From: Aureococcus anophagefferens
Taxonomy: Eukaryota > Sar > Pelagophyceae > Pelagomonadales > Pelagomonadaceae
Reading direction: 5' to 3'
NCBI RefSeq assembly: GCF_000186865.1
Contig: NW_008705568.1
Location: forward strand, 1,164,603-1,228,602
DNA length: 64,000 nucleotides
The position numbers and the translations under genes were made by a program. Under the pieces are notes generated by a model. The model was not told the DNA's origin. It saw nothing but the letters and a program-made list of their open reading frames with translations, and searched no databases. Shown here in pieces: positions 18,693 through 28,297 of this stretch (its first letter is position 1; each line of letters opens with the position of its first letter).

Positions 18693-19391
18693 ATGACGCC
18701 CGCCGCGGGCCTCGAGACGCCGGAGGTGCTCGCGCAGCTCGGCGCCGCGAGCGCCGTCGCCTGCGTCTACACCTTCATTTGCCACGCTTTCCTCCCGCGG
18801 CGCGAGTTCCACGGGTCGCCGCTCTACAACTGGCTGAGCTGCCTGCCGATCCAGTTGGTCGGCTTCCCGCTCGTCGTCTCCCTCGCCGTCGGGAGCTTCG
18901 ACGGCGGCGCCGTCGACTGGGTCGCGGCGCCGTGGAGCGCCATGGACGGCACCTGGGAGCGCGCCTACCTGCTCCTCATGTGGGGCTACCTCTTCAAGGA
19001 CTGCGCGCTCTACGCCGTCGGCGGCGGCATGGACGCCATGTACTGGGCGCACCACGTCGTCTGCTGGGCGACGGTCTTCAACTTCTTCTACACGGATCTC
19101 TGCGCCATCTTCCTCGTCGGGGGCTCGGCCATGGAGTTCGGCGGAGCGTCGCAGACGCTGCACCTCATCTTCGCCGAGTCACAGCTCATGGACAAAGTCC
19201 ACGTCTTCACGATGACGGCGAGCCACGTCGTCGCCTGCGGCATGGCCGTCTACTACCTGTCGCTGCCGGCGGCGCCCCTCGCGGCGCGCCTCGTCTTCGG
19301 CACCGTCGTCTTCGGGCTGTCCTTCGAGCGGCAGAAGTACGCCATGAAGCTCCACCGCGAGGCCGCGGACCGCTTCGCGAAGCGCGCTTAA
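18693..19391 (+). CDS. TLC-domain-like multi-pass membrane protein
   Basis: A 232-residue intronless protein with about six hydrophobic segments. The stretch LLLMWGYLFKDCALY followed by YWAHHVVCWATVFNFFYTD resembles the TLC (TRAM/LAG1/CLN8) fold, in which a paired His lies in an inner helix. TLC proteins act in lipid sensing or ceramide synthesis; this one is shorter than ceramide synthases and lacks a homeobox-like part. The last 29 codons and stop are duplicated immediately downstream (see the repeat at 19302-19486), so the normal stop is the first of two identical copies. Confidence 0.55.
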   Translation: MTPAAGLETPEVLAQLGAASAVACVYTFICHAFLPRREFHGSPLYNWLSCLPIQLVGFPLVVSLAVGSFDGGAVDWVAAPWSAMDGTWERAYLLLMWGYLFKDCALYAVGGGMDAMYWAHHVVCWATVFNFFYTDLCAIFLVGGSAMEFGGASQTLHLIFAESQLMDKVHVFTMTASHVVACGMAVYYLSLPAAPLAARLVFGTVVFGLSFERQKYAMKLHREAADRFAKRA

Positions 19392-19486
19392 AAAGAACCG
19401 TCGTCTTCGGGCTGTCCTTCGAGCGGCAGAAGTACGCCATGAAGCTCCACCGCGAGGCCGCGGACCGCTTCGCGAAGCGCGCTTAA
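19302..19486 (+). repeat. 90-bp tandem duplication of the TLC gene 3' end
   Basis: Two identical 90-bp units, 19302-19391 and 19397-19486, separated by AAAGA. Each unit includes the last 29 codons and the TAA. The second copy is downstream of the functional stop and so is untranslated. Perfect identity suggests a recent event. Confidence 0.9.
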
Positions 19487-19493
19487 CAAGGTC

Positions 19494-20306
19494 CTAGCCG
19501 CAGAGCGCCGCCATCTTCATCTTCGACATGGGCGGGATCTGCGCGCTCGCCTGCTGCTCGTAGGACGGCTGGCACGAGGCCGCGTCGGGGGACGCGCACG
19601 AGTACCACGAGTTGTAGCCCGCCGTCGGCGCGTCGGGCTTGGCCCAGGGGTAGCAGGCGGACGACCCGAGGCACGCCGCGGCGACGTCCCCGGGCATGTA
19701 GGCGACCTGGCCTACCAAGTGCGACGGGGTCGGATTTCTTCACATCTTCAGGCGAAATTCACGCGAAAAAACACTCCTGTCGCTCGACGCTGGACCTGGC
19801 CGTCGTCGCCGAGGCAGTCGAGGCAGCTGTTCCAGCAGGGCGCGTAGTCCGGCGACACCTCCAGACCCCTCCGGCAGTCGCAGAAGCGGTTCGCGACGAG
19901 CGACGCGCTCTCGTTCTTCGGGTGGACGCAGTCGAGGCAGTCCGGGCAGCAGTCGCAGAAGCCGTCGCCGCCGGCGCCGCAGGCGCCCTCGCGCCTACCA
20001 AGTGCGACGGGGTCGGATTTCTTCACATCTTCAGGCGAAATTCACGCGAAAAAACACTGGGCACTTCAGTTCGATGGGCCCGTCGCCCGGGTTCATGGAC
20101 GCGTAGGCGATGCTCGACGCCGGGTCGTAGAGGGCGTCCCAGTTGGCGTCGGTGCAGATGTAGTGGGCGTCGTTCTTCGTGAGCCAGGGCACGCCGCTGC
20201 GCTTGCCGTCGATGGCGCACTGGCTGATCTTCGGGTTCGTGAACTCGAAGTGTGCCGCCGTCGCGTAGGCGGCGAGAGCGAGGAGGATTCTCGGCGGGGC
20301 AGCCAT
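19494..20306 (-). CDS. Cysteine-rich secreted protein, uncharacterised; two introns share sequence
   Basis: Exons 20306-20056, 19994-19801 and 19711-19494 give 220 residues. Signal peptide MAAPPRILLALAAYATAA. The mature protein has paired-cysteine modules (FCDCCPDCLDC, FCDCRRG, CWNSCLDCLGDD), probably disulfide-bonded and extracellular or cell-wall associated. The introns are 61 and 89 bp. The second follows the introner rule (GC donor from TSD GCCAGGTC). The first is best placed at a GT inside CCAGTGTTTTTT to keep phase; its exact donor could shift by 2 bp. Both introns contain the same 65-bp sequence. No family recognised. Confidence 0.55.
19711..20058. repeat. 65-bp direct repeat in two introns of one gene
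   Basis: The 65-bp segment at 19711-19775 recurs at 19994-20058, starting CCTACCAAGTGCGACGGGG and ending AAAAAACACT. Each copy makes up most or all of one intron of the cysteine-rich protein gene. Only the first copy shows a flanking 8-bp duplication. Confidence 0.9.
19712..19792 (-). mobile_element. Short introner-like insertion, type D (81 bp)
   Basis: Flanked by the 8-bp duplication GACCTGGC at 19704-19711 and 19793-19800. On the coding strand, removing GCCAGGTC plus the element (19800-19712) rejoins GDDG-QVAYM in frame with a GC donor and TAG acceptor. Its sequence is unrelated to types A-C. Confidence 0.7.
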
Positions 20307-20432
20307 CGTGTATTCCGCGAGCTTCTTCACTCAAATGCGTTTTTGAAGTTTCGAATCTCTGGATCCCTCGGCCGGCCAGGACCTCCTGGAAGGGCAGCCC
20401 GCCCGCATCCACCTTCGGCGTCGTTCCAGCAA

Positions 20433-23400
20433 ATGTGGGTGCCATCCATGGAATTGGGCGACGACGGCGCCGAGGCGCCGCGCTGGTCCCTCGAGGCCGC
20501 GACGCGCTTCGTCGACGGGAAGATCGCGGACTTCTTCGCGGCGCTCGGCGCCCTCTGCGCGCGCCGGCCGAAGAAGGTGCTCGCCGTCTCCGTGTGCGCC
20601 GTCTTGCTGTGTAGCGTCGGCCTGAGCCGCTTCACGATCAACTCCAACGACGACACGCTCTACCTGCCCGAGGACGCCCCGTCCATCGAGCGCAACGGCT
20701 GGATCGGCCGCACGTTCGTACGCGCCAAGACGGAGAAGTCGTCGACGTTCTACGTCTTCGGCACGGGCGCGGCGCACAAGAACGTGCTCCGGGACCGCGA
20801 GGCCCTGCGCGCCCTCTTCGGCGTCCACGAGAAGATCGTGGCGGCCGAGGACGGCCACGGGCGGACGCTCTACGACTGCGGCGTCACGAACCACTACGGC
20901 AACAAGGTCTGGCTCGGGGCAGGAAAAGAGTGATTCAAGTTCGCTTCAACATGAGTGTTCCGCGCGCGCGCGTTCCGGAAAAAAGCATTCACGCGTCGAG
21001 AGCGCTCCGAGAGATGATCGCTCGTCCAAAAATTAGCCGAAACGAGTGGAAAACGGCCGAGATAGGAGCCTTTGAAGTTGGGAATTTCGCACCCTTTTCC
21101 TGCCCAGGTCTGGCTCGGGCCGCTCGGCTACTGGAACTACTCGCGCGACGCCTTCGAGGCCGACGACGACTGGCGCGGGACGCTCGCGCGGCCGCGCGCC
21201 GTCGACTGGTACGGCATCACGTCCGTGAACGACGGGAAGGTGAAACCCCAGGAGACGCCGCTGACGCGCGTGCTCGGCGATTTCGAGATCGTCGACGGCG
21301 CGATGGTGTCCGCGTCGGCGATCCAGTTCATGGCCAAGCTCGTCGGCGACTGCCCGGACAGCGTGAGCCGCGCCGGCGACGCCGCCGTGGAGGCGGCGAG
21401 CCCCGCGCGGGGGGTCCTCGACGTCTTCGTCCACTCCCACACCTCGTACCGCGACGCCGTGCTGGACGCCCTCAAGCACGACCTGACGTTGGTGCTCGCG
21501 TCGCTGGCGCTCCTCGTCGCGTTCGCGTCGGTCTGCTTCGGCGTCGACGCGAGGACGCGCGGCGACGCCGTCGGACCGCGCGCGCTCCTCGGCGGCGCCG
21601 CGCTCGCGTCCGTGCTCCTGGCGCTCGCGGCCGCGTTCGGCCTCTGGATGGCCTTCGGGGGCTACTTCCAGAACCTGATGGCCGCGGCCATCTTCATGAC
21701 GCTCGGCCTCGGCGTCGACGACGCCTTCGTCGTCGTCGACGCGGTCGACGCGGTCGACGACGACGACGACGACCTGAGCGTCGAGGAGGCCGCGGCGAAC
21801 AAGCTCGGCGAGGGCCTGCGCACGGCGGGGGCGTCGATTCTGCTGACGTCGTGCACGGACGCCGCGGCCTTCGCGGCCTGCGCGGCGACGTCGAACATCC
21901 CGGCCGTGACGTCGTTCTGCGGCGTCGCGCTGGGCAGGAAACAAAAATATTCAACACGACTTCAATATTCATTTATTCGCACGGTTTCGACATACTCTTT
22001 TGATCGTTTGAAAAAGAACTCACCGAGAGAAAACGATCAGTCCAAAAATCAGCCGAAACGACTTCGATTTGACCGAGCTAGAGAGGTTTGAAGTTTTTGC
22101 TGGACGGGGCGTTCCACTGGTTGTTTCGCACACAGGCGTCGCGGCCCTCTGCGTCGCCTGCGACTTTTTGTTGCAGGTGACCTTCTTCGCCGCGCTGCTG
22201 GCGTTGGACGTGCGGCGGGGCATCGCGCGGAAGCGGCGTTTCGGCGCTGCCGCGCCGCTCCGGGCGCGGGGGGCGGCGAAGGGGCCGTGCGCGGCGGTCG
22301 CGCAATTCGTGACGCGGCGCGAGTGCCGGCTCGTGGTGGCGGGTCTCGTGGTCGTCCTCCTCGCCCTGGGCGTCGCGGGCGCGTCGAAGCTCGAGATGGA
22401 GTACGAGACGCAGTGGATGGCGCCGGACGACTCGTCGGCGCGCCGCGCCTACGCCGTCGAGGAGCAGTACTTTCTGACGTCGAACGTCTGGTTCGTCGAC
22501 GCCTACTCCCGCCACGCCTCGCCCTCGGCGCTCTACGACCACTACGAGTCCTACGTCGCCGCGCTGCGCAAGCTCGACGCGCTGAAGTTCAACGGCCTGA
22601 CGAAGAGCTGGGTCGCCGAGTTCGACGCGTACCGAACGGCCTTCAACGCGTCGTGGTCCGACGAGGCGGGCTTCGACGCGGCGATCCGCGACTTCCGGGC
22701 GCACCACGCGGGCCACTACGGCCGGGAACTCGTGGCCTACGAGAACGGGGGCGGCGGCGTGCTCATGCCCGGCGGCGCGCGGACGGCGGCCTGCACGATC
22801 CTGAGCTTCCGCGACGGCGCGAACGGCACGGACTCCGTCTGCGCGTCGAAGATCCCCATGTCCTGGAAGAAGGTCAACGAGAAGTCGACGCAGATGCGGC
22901 GGCTCGACGAGGCGCAGGCGCTGCTCGACGCCCACGGCGCCGAGGAGCTGGGGTTATTTGTCCAGCGGAGCGCTGTTTTAGAAGCGCTGGCGCTCACGTG
23001 GCCCCAGACCGTGAAATCCGTGGGCTACGTCGCTTTGACCGTGTTCCTCACGTGCTTGCTGCTATTGGGCCGCGCGAGCGCGGCGGCGCTCATGCTCGGG
23101 GTCATGGCCTTCGTCGACGTCGTGCTCATCGGCGCGCTCTACTGGATCGGCGAGTACTGCAACATGATCACGGCGGTCATCCTGACGCTGGCCATCGGCC
23201 TCGCGGTCGACTTCAGCGCCCACGTGACCCACGCCTACTTCCACGCCGAGAGCGCGTCATCGGCGCTCGCGCGCATGCTGCCGCCGATCCTCAAGGCCGG
23301 CGGGTCGACGCTCCTGGCGGTCCTGCCCATGGCGTTCTCGCAGTCGTACGTCATCCGCCTGTTCTTCGCCATGTCGCTCATGATCATCTCCCTGGGGCTC

Positions 23401-23646
23401 TTCGTGGGGCTGCTCGTCGTCCCGGCGGCGCTCCAGACCGCGGACGACGTCGCGCTCTACCGGAACCGGCGCGACCTCGAGAACCGGCTCCGGACCGCGT
23501 CCTACGCGCACGACGACGGCTTCGCCGGCGGCGGCCACGACTACATCGGCGACTCGTACCACCTCATCGACGACGAGCCGGGCGGCGACGACACGAGGCG
23601 CGCGTCGCGCCTCCGCGTCATGGAGCTGTGCGACACGGGGGGGTAA
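20433..23646 (+). CDS. Patched / RND-superfamily transmembrane protein; two introners
   Basis: Exons 20433-20906, 21108-21921 and 22136-23646 give 932 residues. Topology follows the Patched/Dispatched/NPC1-like eukaryotic RND plan: one TM helix near residue 50, a luminal domain, a five-helix block, a second luminal domain and a final helix block. The intramembrane acidic motifs are present in both halves: GLGVDDAFVVVDA and AIGLAVDFSAHVTHAY. Such proteins move sterols or lipids using ion gradients. An acidic tail follows the last helix. The first exon would encode only the N-terminus, so loss of either introner splice would inactivate it. 3' neighbour is convergent. Confidence 0.88.
20915..21107 (+). 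mobile_element. Introner, type B (193 bp)
   Basis: Ends CGGGGCAGGAAAAGAG and CCCTTTTCCTGCCCAG. The TSD GTCTGGCT is at 20907-20914 and 21108-21115. The intron is 20907-21107, GT-AG, phase 0, rejoining GNK-VWLGPL. The core is sense. Confidence 0.92.
21930..22135 (+). mobile_element. Introner, type C (206 bp, mixed ends)
   Basis: Left end CTGGGCAGGAAAC resembles type B; right end GTTTCGCACACAG resembles type A. The TSD GCGTCGCG is at 21922-21929 and 22136-22143. The intron is 21922-22135, GC-AG, phase 1. The core is sense. The interior is AT-rich compared with the host exons. Confidence 0.9.
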
Positions 23647-23761
23647 AAAAGAGGGATGCTCGTGTGGCCCAGTGTGAAAAAGGTGGGTGTTTGGCGGATC
23701 GCCCCACTGTGACTGCACAGGCACGTTCTTATCGACGCGGGTCCCCTCGAGGGGCCGCGTT

Positions 23762-24679
23762 CTAGAAGAAGGGGTGGAAGAGGCCGTAGGACGAGGAGAC
23801 GACGGGCACGGGGATGCCCGAGAGCCGCGCGGCGAACTCCTGGACGACGTAGGCCGTCACGGCGAGCATGGCGACGCGGCCGTTGACGATCTCCGCCTCG
23901 GCGACCTTCGCCGGCGAGCCGAGGACGTTCGCCGCGGCGTCGGCGCCGAAGCGGAAGCCGAGGTCGCCGGACATCTTGCCGCTCTCCTTGGCCTGGATGC
24001 CCGCGAGCTCGGCGGCGACGGCGACGGCGACGGCCGAGATCCAGAAGACCACCGGCACGTCGCCGAGGCCGCCGTTAAGAACGGACGGGACGTCGCCGCC
24101 GAGCTTGAAGACGAGCGACGGCTCGTTGAGGCTCGACGCGAGCGTCGGGTGGACGAGCTCCGACAGGGGCCAGCCGACGGCCGCGAGCATGGCGAGGCGC
24201 GCGTGGCGGATCTCCGCGTCGCGCATCGTCAGCAGACTCTCCGCGGAGTCGCCCGCGAGGCCCAGCGGGTCGAAGCCGAAGTCGCCGGGCAGCGCGAGCT
24301 CGTCGAGCACCGCGGGCCGCTCGGCGAAGGGCAGGGCCACGGACGCCGCGCGGAGCTCCTGGGTCGAGTAGGACACGGGCAGCGACTGCGCCGGCTCGGA
24401 GTCGTAGCCGAAGGGGTCCGCGGACGCGAAGGTCTGCGACTTGCCGAGCTGCGTGATGCGCGTCTTCTCCTCGTCGACGAACCCGAAGACGTCGTTCTCC
24501 TTGACGTCGACGGCCGCGCCCCAGCTGTCCTGGCCCTCGCGCTTGGCGTTGAGCAGGGCCTCCTCCTGCTCGATGCCGAAGACGTCGGCGCGGAGGGCCG
24601 ACGAGGACGTCGTGGCCGCGGGCGCGACGAAGGCGCCGCCGGTGGCGAAGAGCGACGTGAGGGCGATGGACTTGAGCAT
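23762..24679 (-). CDS. Fucoxanthin chlorophyll a/c-type light-harvesting protein
   Basis: A 305-residue intronless protein. The leader MLKSIALTSLFATGGAFVAP ends in the AxAF-type plastid motif (GGAFVAP) of algae with secondary red plastids. The LHC signatures are FDPLGLA, then EIRHARLAMLAAVGWP (helix 1, with the chlorophyll-ligand Glu and Arg) and AEIVNGRVAMLAVTAY (helix 3), with a hydrophobic helix 2 between. It is about 100 residues longer than standard FCPs because of an acidic N-terminal extension before helix 1 and an insert after it, so it may be a divergent or stress-related (Lhcr/Lhcx-like) member. Confidence 0.9.
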   Translation of the reverse strand: MLKSIALTSLFATGGAFVAPAATTSSSALRADVFGIEQEEALLNAKREGQDSWGAAVDVKENDVFGFVDEEKTRITQLGKSQTFASADPFGYDSEPAQSLPVSYSTQELRAASVALPFAERPAVLDELALPGDFGFDPLGLAGDSAESLLTMRDAEIRHARLAMLAAVGWPLSELVHPTLASSLNEPSLVFKLGGDVPSVLNGGLGDVPVVFWISAVAVAVAAELAGIQAKESGKMSGDLGFRFGADAAANVLGSPAKVAEAEIVNGRVAMLAVTAYVVQEFAARLSGIPVPVVSSSYGLFHPFF

Positions 24680-24863
24680 GGTTGCGACGGTGGCGGTGGG
24701 TGCTTGGTGCTTTGCTTCGCGACGATGGTCGTGGCGCTGGTTGATGCCTGCTCGAGAATTCGAGTCATAAAATCGGCCAGCGCATCGCGTGCCCCGCCGG
24801 GGGTCCAAAACGCAGAAACCGGCGATTACAAGCGCGGCGCGCCGAGGTAACGACACCGCCCTC

Positions 24864-26957
24864 TTAATACAGTTCCCCCGCGTCCTCGTGCCCCTCCGGC
24901 GCGGCGAGGTCCAGCCGCCAGAGGTCGCCGAGGCGCTCGTCGGCCTCGCCGTCGACGCGGCGGTAGCCCGCCCAGACGAAGACGGCGTCGCCGACGGGCG
25001 CGAGCGTCGCGAAGCAGCGACCTTTCGGCCCCGCGGACGCGGGCGTCGCGTCGGCCCAGCCGCCGCCGGAACAGACCATGACGTCCGCGTCGTAGGCCGC
25101 GACGCCGCCGACGACCTTGAAGCCGCCGACGGACAATAGCGTCCCATCGGGCAACACCGCCCCCGCGCGGCCGCTCAGGTAGGGCAGCTCCGTCGCCTCC
25201 GACGCCCACGCCAACCCGTCGTAGGTCCAGACGGACCCGTCGTCGACGCCGCCCCAGACCAGGAGCTTGCCGCCCCGCTCCGCGGCGACGTGGAAATCGC
25301 GCGGCGCCGGCCGCGGGCCCGCCGGCGCCGCCGCGGCCCATTTTCCCGTCGCCAGATCCAGCGTCCGAAGCTCGTCCGAGAGCGTCGAGTCCTCGCGGGA
25401 CCCGCCGAAGATCAGCATGGCGTCGCCGAGCAGCGTCGCCGTGTGGCCCGCGAGGGGCCCGGGCGCGGCGCCGGACGCGTTCCGAGGAGACCAAACCTTC
25501 GCCTCGACGTCGAAGGTCCACAAATCCCCCATTTGGCAATGGTCGAACACATCATCAGCCCCGCGCGCGATGCCCCCGTAGAGCACGAGCTTCCCCTCGC
25601 GGCACACCGCCGACGAGCAGACGCGCGGCGCCGGCGCGCCCGGTGCGCCGTCCGGCGACAGCTCCTCCCAGGCGCCCGTCGCGAGGTCCAGCCGCCAGAC
25701 GTCGTTGAGGTAGCGGTTCGGGACGACGCCCGCCGCGTCGTCCGTCTCGCCCCCGAAGACGTATAAAGCGCCGCCGGCGACGCACGTCGCCGCGGGCACG
25801 CGGCCTAACGGCGCGGGCTTCGCCTCTTCCCGCCGCCACGCGTCGCCCGTCTCGACGCGGTAGGCCGCGTCGTCGAAGTCCTCCGGCGGCAGCACGGCGC
25901 GCCCGCGCGCGTCGCGCCCCAGGGGCGCCTCGAGCTCCTTGATCCAGCTGTAGGCGCGGCCGACGACGTCGCCCGAATCGAGCGCGGGCGAGAACGACAG
26001 CGCGTCCGCGAGGGACGCCCCGAACGCCGCGAGCTCGGGGAACCGGGGCGCGTGGAACCGCAGCCCGAAGACCTCCGCCGCCGACGGCACGACGTCGGCC
26101 GTGCGCCGCCGCCAGTCCCACTCGAAGACGGCGGGAGGCCACGACGCCGCGAGATTCGCCCAATCGGTCACGCGGAACGGCGTCGCGTCGCCCGCGCCGG
26201 CCTTCTCGAAGTACAGATCGTCGTCGACGTAGATGGCCACGTGGTCCAGAAACAGGCCCTGGCCGCCGCCGTTGTCGTGCCAGACCAGCAGCACGTCGCC
26301 GGGCGCGAGATCCGCGTTCCTCGTGACTTCGTCCTCCAGCAAGCCGCGGCCGTTCGCCGACGTCGACTGCACCTCGGCCGTCGCCTCGCGCAGCGCGCAC
26401 CACGCCGCCTCGCCCGCGCCGCAGGAGACGGTCAGCGTCTCCCGCGGCGCCGCCGCGGCCTCGAGCGCGGCCCACCTGTGCCGAATTCAACCACTGGTTT
26501 TGGGTGGTCCTGACCAAACTTGAGAATTCTATAGCTCGGTCAAATCGAAGTCGATTCGGCTGATTTTTGGACGAATCGATTGCTCTGGTCGAGTTCTCGA
26601 AGCACGGCCGAAGAGATTTCGTCGAAACTGTCGCGTACGCTCACATTGAAGTCGAGTTGAAGATTTGAATTCGGCACAGCGGCCCACGCGAGGCCCCAGC
26701 AGTTGAAGCCGCGCGTCGCCTCCCCGCCGCGAAATCGCCGCGCGCCCGTGCGGAAGTGGCGGCCGCTCGTCGCCTGGAAGAGCGGCGGCAGCAGGTCGAG
26801 GAGCGTGAAGGGCTCGCCCCGCCGCCATTTCACGGCGCTCGCGGTCTCGCTCCAGCCGCCGTAGTCGCGTCGGAGCGCGCGGAACGTCGCCTCGTCGACG
26901 GGCTCGAAGACGGCGTCGAGCGACAGCGCGAAGTTCGCGAGGGTCGCTTTTCCCCAT
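24864..26957 (-). CDS. Kelch-repeat protein with NlpC/P60-like N-terminal domain; introner-split, 5' end unresolved
   Basis: Exon 2 is 26475-24864; exon 1 runs upstream of 26688 in the same frame, rejoined as GLAWAA-LEAAAA. The N-terminal domain shows GFNCWGLAW (candidate nucleophile Cys) and later DHVAIYVDDDLYF (candidate His) in the order of NlpC/P60 or CHAP cysteine peptidases. About five to six Kelch blades follow, each with a GG pair and a later W (for example YVFGGETDD, MLIFGGSRED, LLVWGGVDDG). No in-frame ATG precedes the conserved region; the ATG at 26957 is in another frame, so a small 5' intron or an error is likely. The given end is a placeholder. Confidence 0.6.
26476..26679 (-). 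mobile_element. Introner, type A (204 bp)
   Basis: Ends CTGTGCCGAATTCAA and TTGAATTCGGCACAG, a nearly perfect 15-bp inverted repeat. The TSD CGGCCCAC is at 26468-26475 and 26680-26687. On the coding strand the intron is 26687-26476, GT-AG, phase 2. The core is sense. Confidence 0.92.
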
Positions 26958-27077
26958 GTTGCCGTCGCAATCGCGGGGCTGCCCGAAGAATGAGACGACG
27001 CTCTAGCTGTAATCTCTCCTAGCCTAGCCCCCGGTTGCCGTCGCAGAGCATGGGGCTGCCCGAAGCATGAGACGACG
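26958..27077. repeat. Degenerate 44-bp direct repeat upstream of the Kelch gene
   Basis: GTTGCCGTCGCA...GGGGCTGCCCGAAG.ATGAGACGACGC occurs at 26958-27001 and again at 27034-27077, with a partial third match (CGAAGAATGAG) at 27084. It lies exactly where the Kelch gene start should be and just before the start of the opposite gene. Confidence 0.75.
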
Positions 27078-27089
27078 CGCTTTCGAAGA

Positions 27090-28280
27090 ATGAGCTGGAG
27101 CTCCAAAGTCGTGCTGCTTCACTGGATCTCCACACTCCTGCTACTTCTCCAAAGCGCCGCCGGCTTCGACGGCGCCATCGCCGCTGCGCCCGACGGCTTC
27201 CTCCAGGCGGCCTTTGAGCCCTGGACCCGCAACACAACGTCGCGCGCCTGGACCGGCGGCGACGTCGGTGCGTCCTGCGCGCTGACGCCGACGCGCACGC
27301 TGTGGGTCTTCGGGGACACGCTCATCGGCCACTGGGACGGGAAGCGACGGGTGAGCGAGGGCGCCGCGATGCCGCACAGCTCCGTGGGCGTCTGGGACCT
27401 CGGCGCGGCGCCCCGCGACGCGATGACGTGGCGCTGGGGCCCGGGCAACGCGTCCTTCTTCCGGCCGTCCTGGGAGAGCTCGAAGGAGGCGTTCTGGGCG
27501 GCGGTGACGGCGCCGCGACTCGTCGACGGCCGCGTGCTGGTGCTCGGCAACCGGGTCTTGTACACCGGCGAGGGCGGGCCGATGGGCTTCCGGACGAACG
27601 AGTCCTTCATCTTTACGATCGACGGGGCGGCGGACCGGCCCGACGACCCGGCGAGCTGGGAACTGGACTACTTTTCGCTCCCACACACGGGCAACCTGAG
27701 TACGGGCGGCTTCGTCGACTTCGCGCGGGGCGCGCTCCTCGTCGGGCCCTGGCTCTACCTCTACGGCAATGTGCGCACGGCAGCTACCGGCGGCCGGGAA
27801 GTGCTGAGCAGAATCCCCTGGGCGGACTTGCGGGAGAGGAATTTTTCAGCGCAGGAGTACTGGACGGGCGCGTGGCGGCGCGGCTGGGGCGACGACCTGC
27901 CGGAGGCGCTCGCGACGCTCTGGAGCCCCCAGGTTGCCGAGATGCAGCCCCAGTGGTGCGACAAAACGGGCTCCTACGTCGCGCTGACGATCCCCTTCGG
28001 TTCCACGCGCGTGGAGCTCCGCGCGGCGCCCGCGCCCGAGGGGCCCTGGACGGACCCGCGCAAGGTCTACGACATCCCGCCGCCGCAGAACGACACGACG
28101 AAATTTTTCTGCTACGCGACGATGCAGCACGACGTCGCGAGCCTGCCCCGGGACCCGTCCTCGCCGCCGCCGGACCTCGTCTTCACCTACGTCTGCAACG
28201 GGCGGACGCTCGCGGACGTCTTCGCGCCGGGCGCGGAGGCGTCCTACATCCCCCAGTTCGTACGGCTGAGCTTCCTGTAA
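27090..28280 (+). CDS. Secreted DUF4185-like beta-propeller protein
   Basis: A 396-residue intronless protein with a signal peptide (VVLLHWISTLLLLLQSAAG). The early motif RTLWVFGDTLIGHWDG matches the 'WLFGDT' strand of DUF4185/five-bladed propeller lectin-like proteins. Further blades are suggested by repeated G-x-W/F segments (VGVWDLG, VLVLGNRVLY, LYLYGNV). Several N-x-S/T sites fit an extracellular glycoprotein. Such proteins probably bind or cleave glycans. The start codon overlaps the repeat-containing 5' region of the Kelch gene; the stop is 17 bp from the opposite kinase stop. Confidence 0.6.
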   Translation: MSWSSKVVLLHWISTLLLLLQSAAGFDGAIAAAPDGFLQAAFEPWTRNTTSRAWTGGDVGASCALTPTRTLWVFGDTLIGHWDGKRRVSEGAAMPHSSVGVWDLGAAPRDAMTWRWGPGNASFFRPSWESSKEAFWAAVTAPRLVDGRVLVLGNRVLYTGEGGPMGFRTNESFIFTIDGAADRPDDPASWELDYFSLPHTGNLSTGGFVDFARGALLVGPWLYLYGNVRTAATGGREVLSRIPWADLRERNFSAQEYWTGAWRRGWGDDLPEALATLWSPQVAEMQPQWCDKTGSYVALTIPFGSTRVELRAAPAPEGPWTDPRKVYDIPPPQNDTTKFFCYATMQHDVASLPRDPSSPPPDLVFTYVCNGRTLADVFAPGAEASYIPQFVRLSFL

Positions 28281-28297
28281 AAGACTGCAAAAAACTG

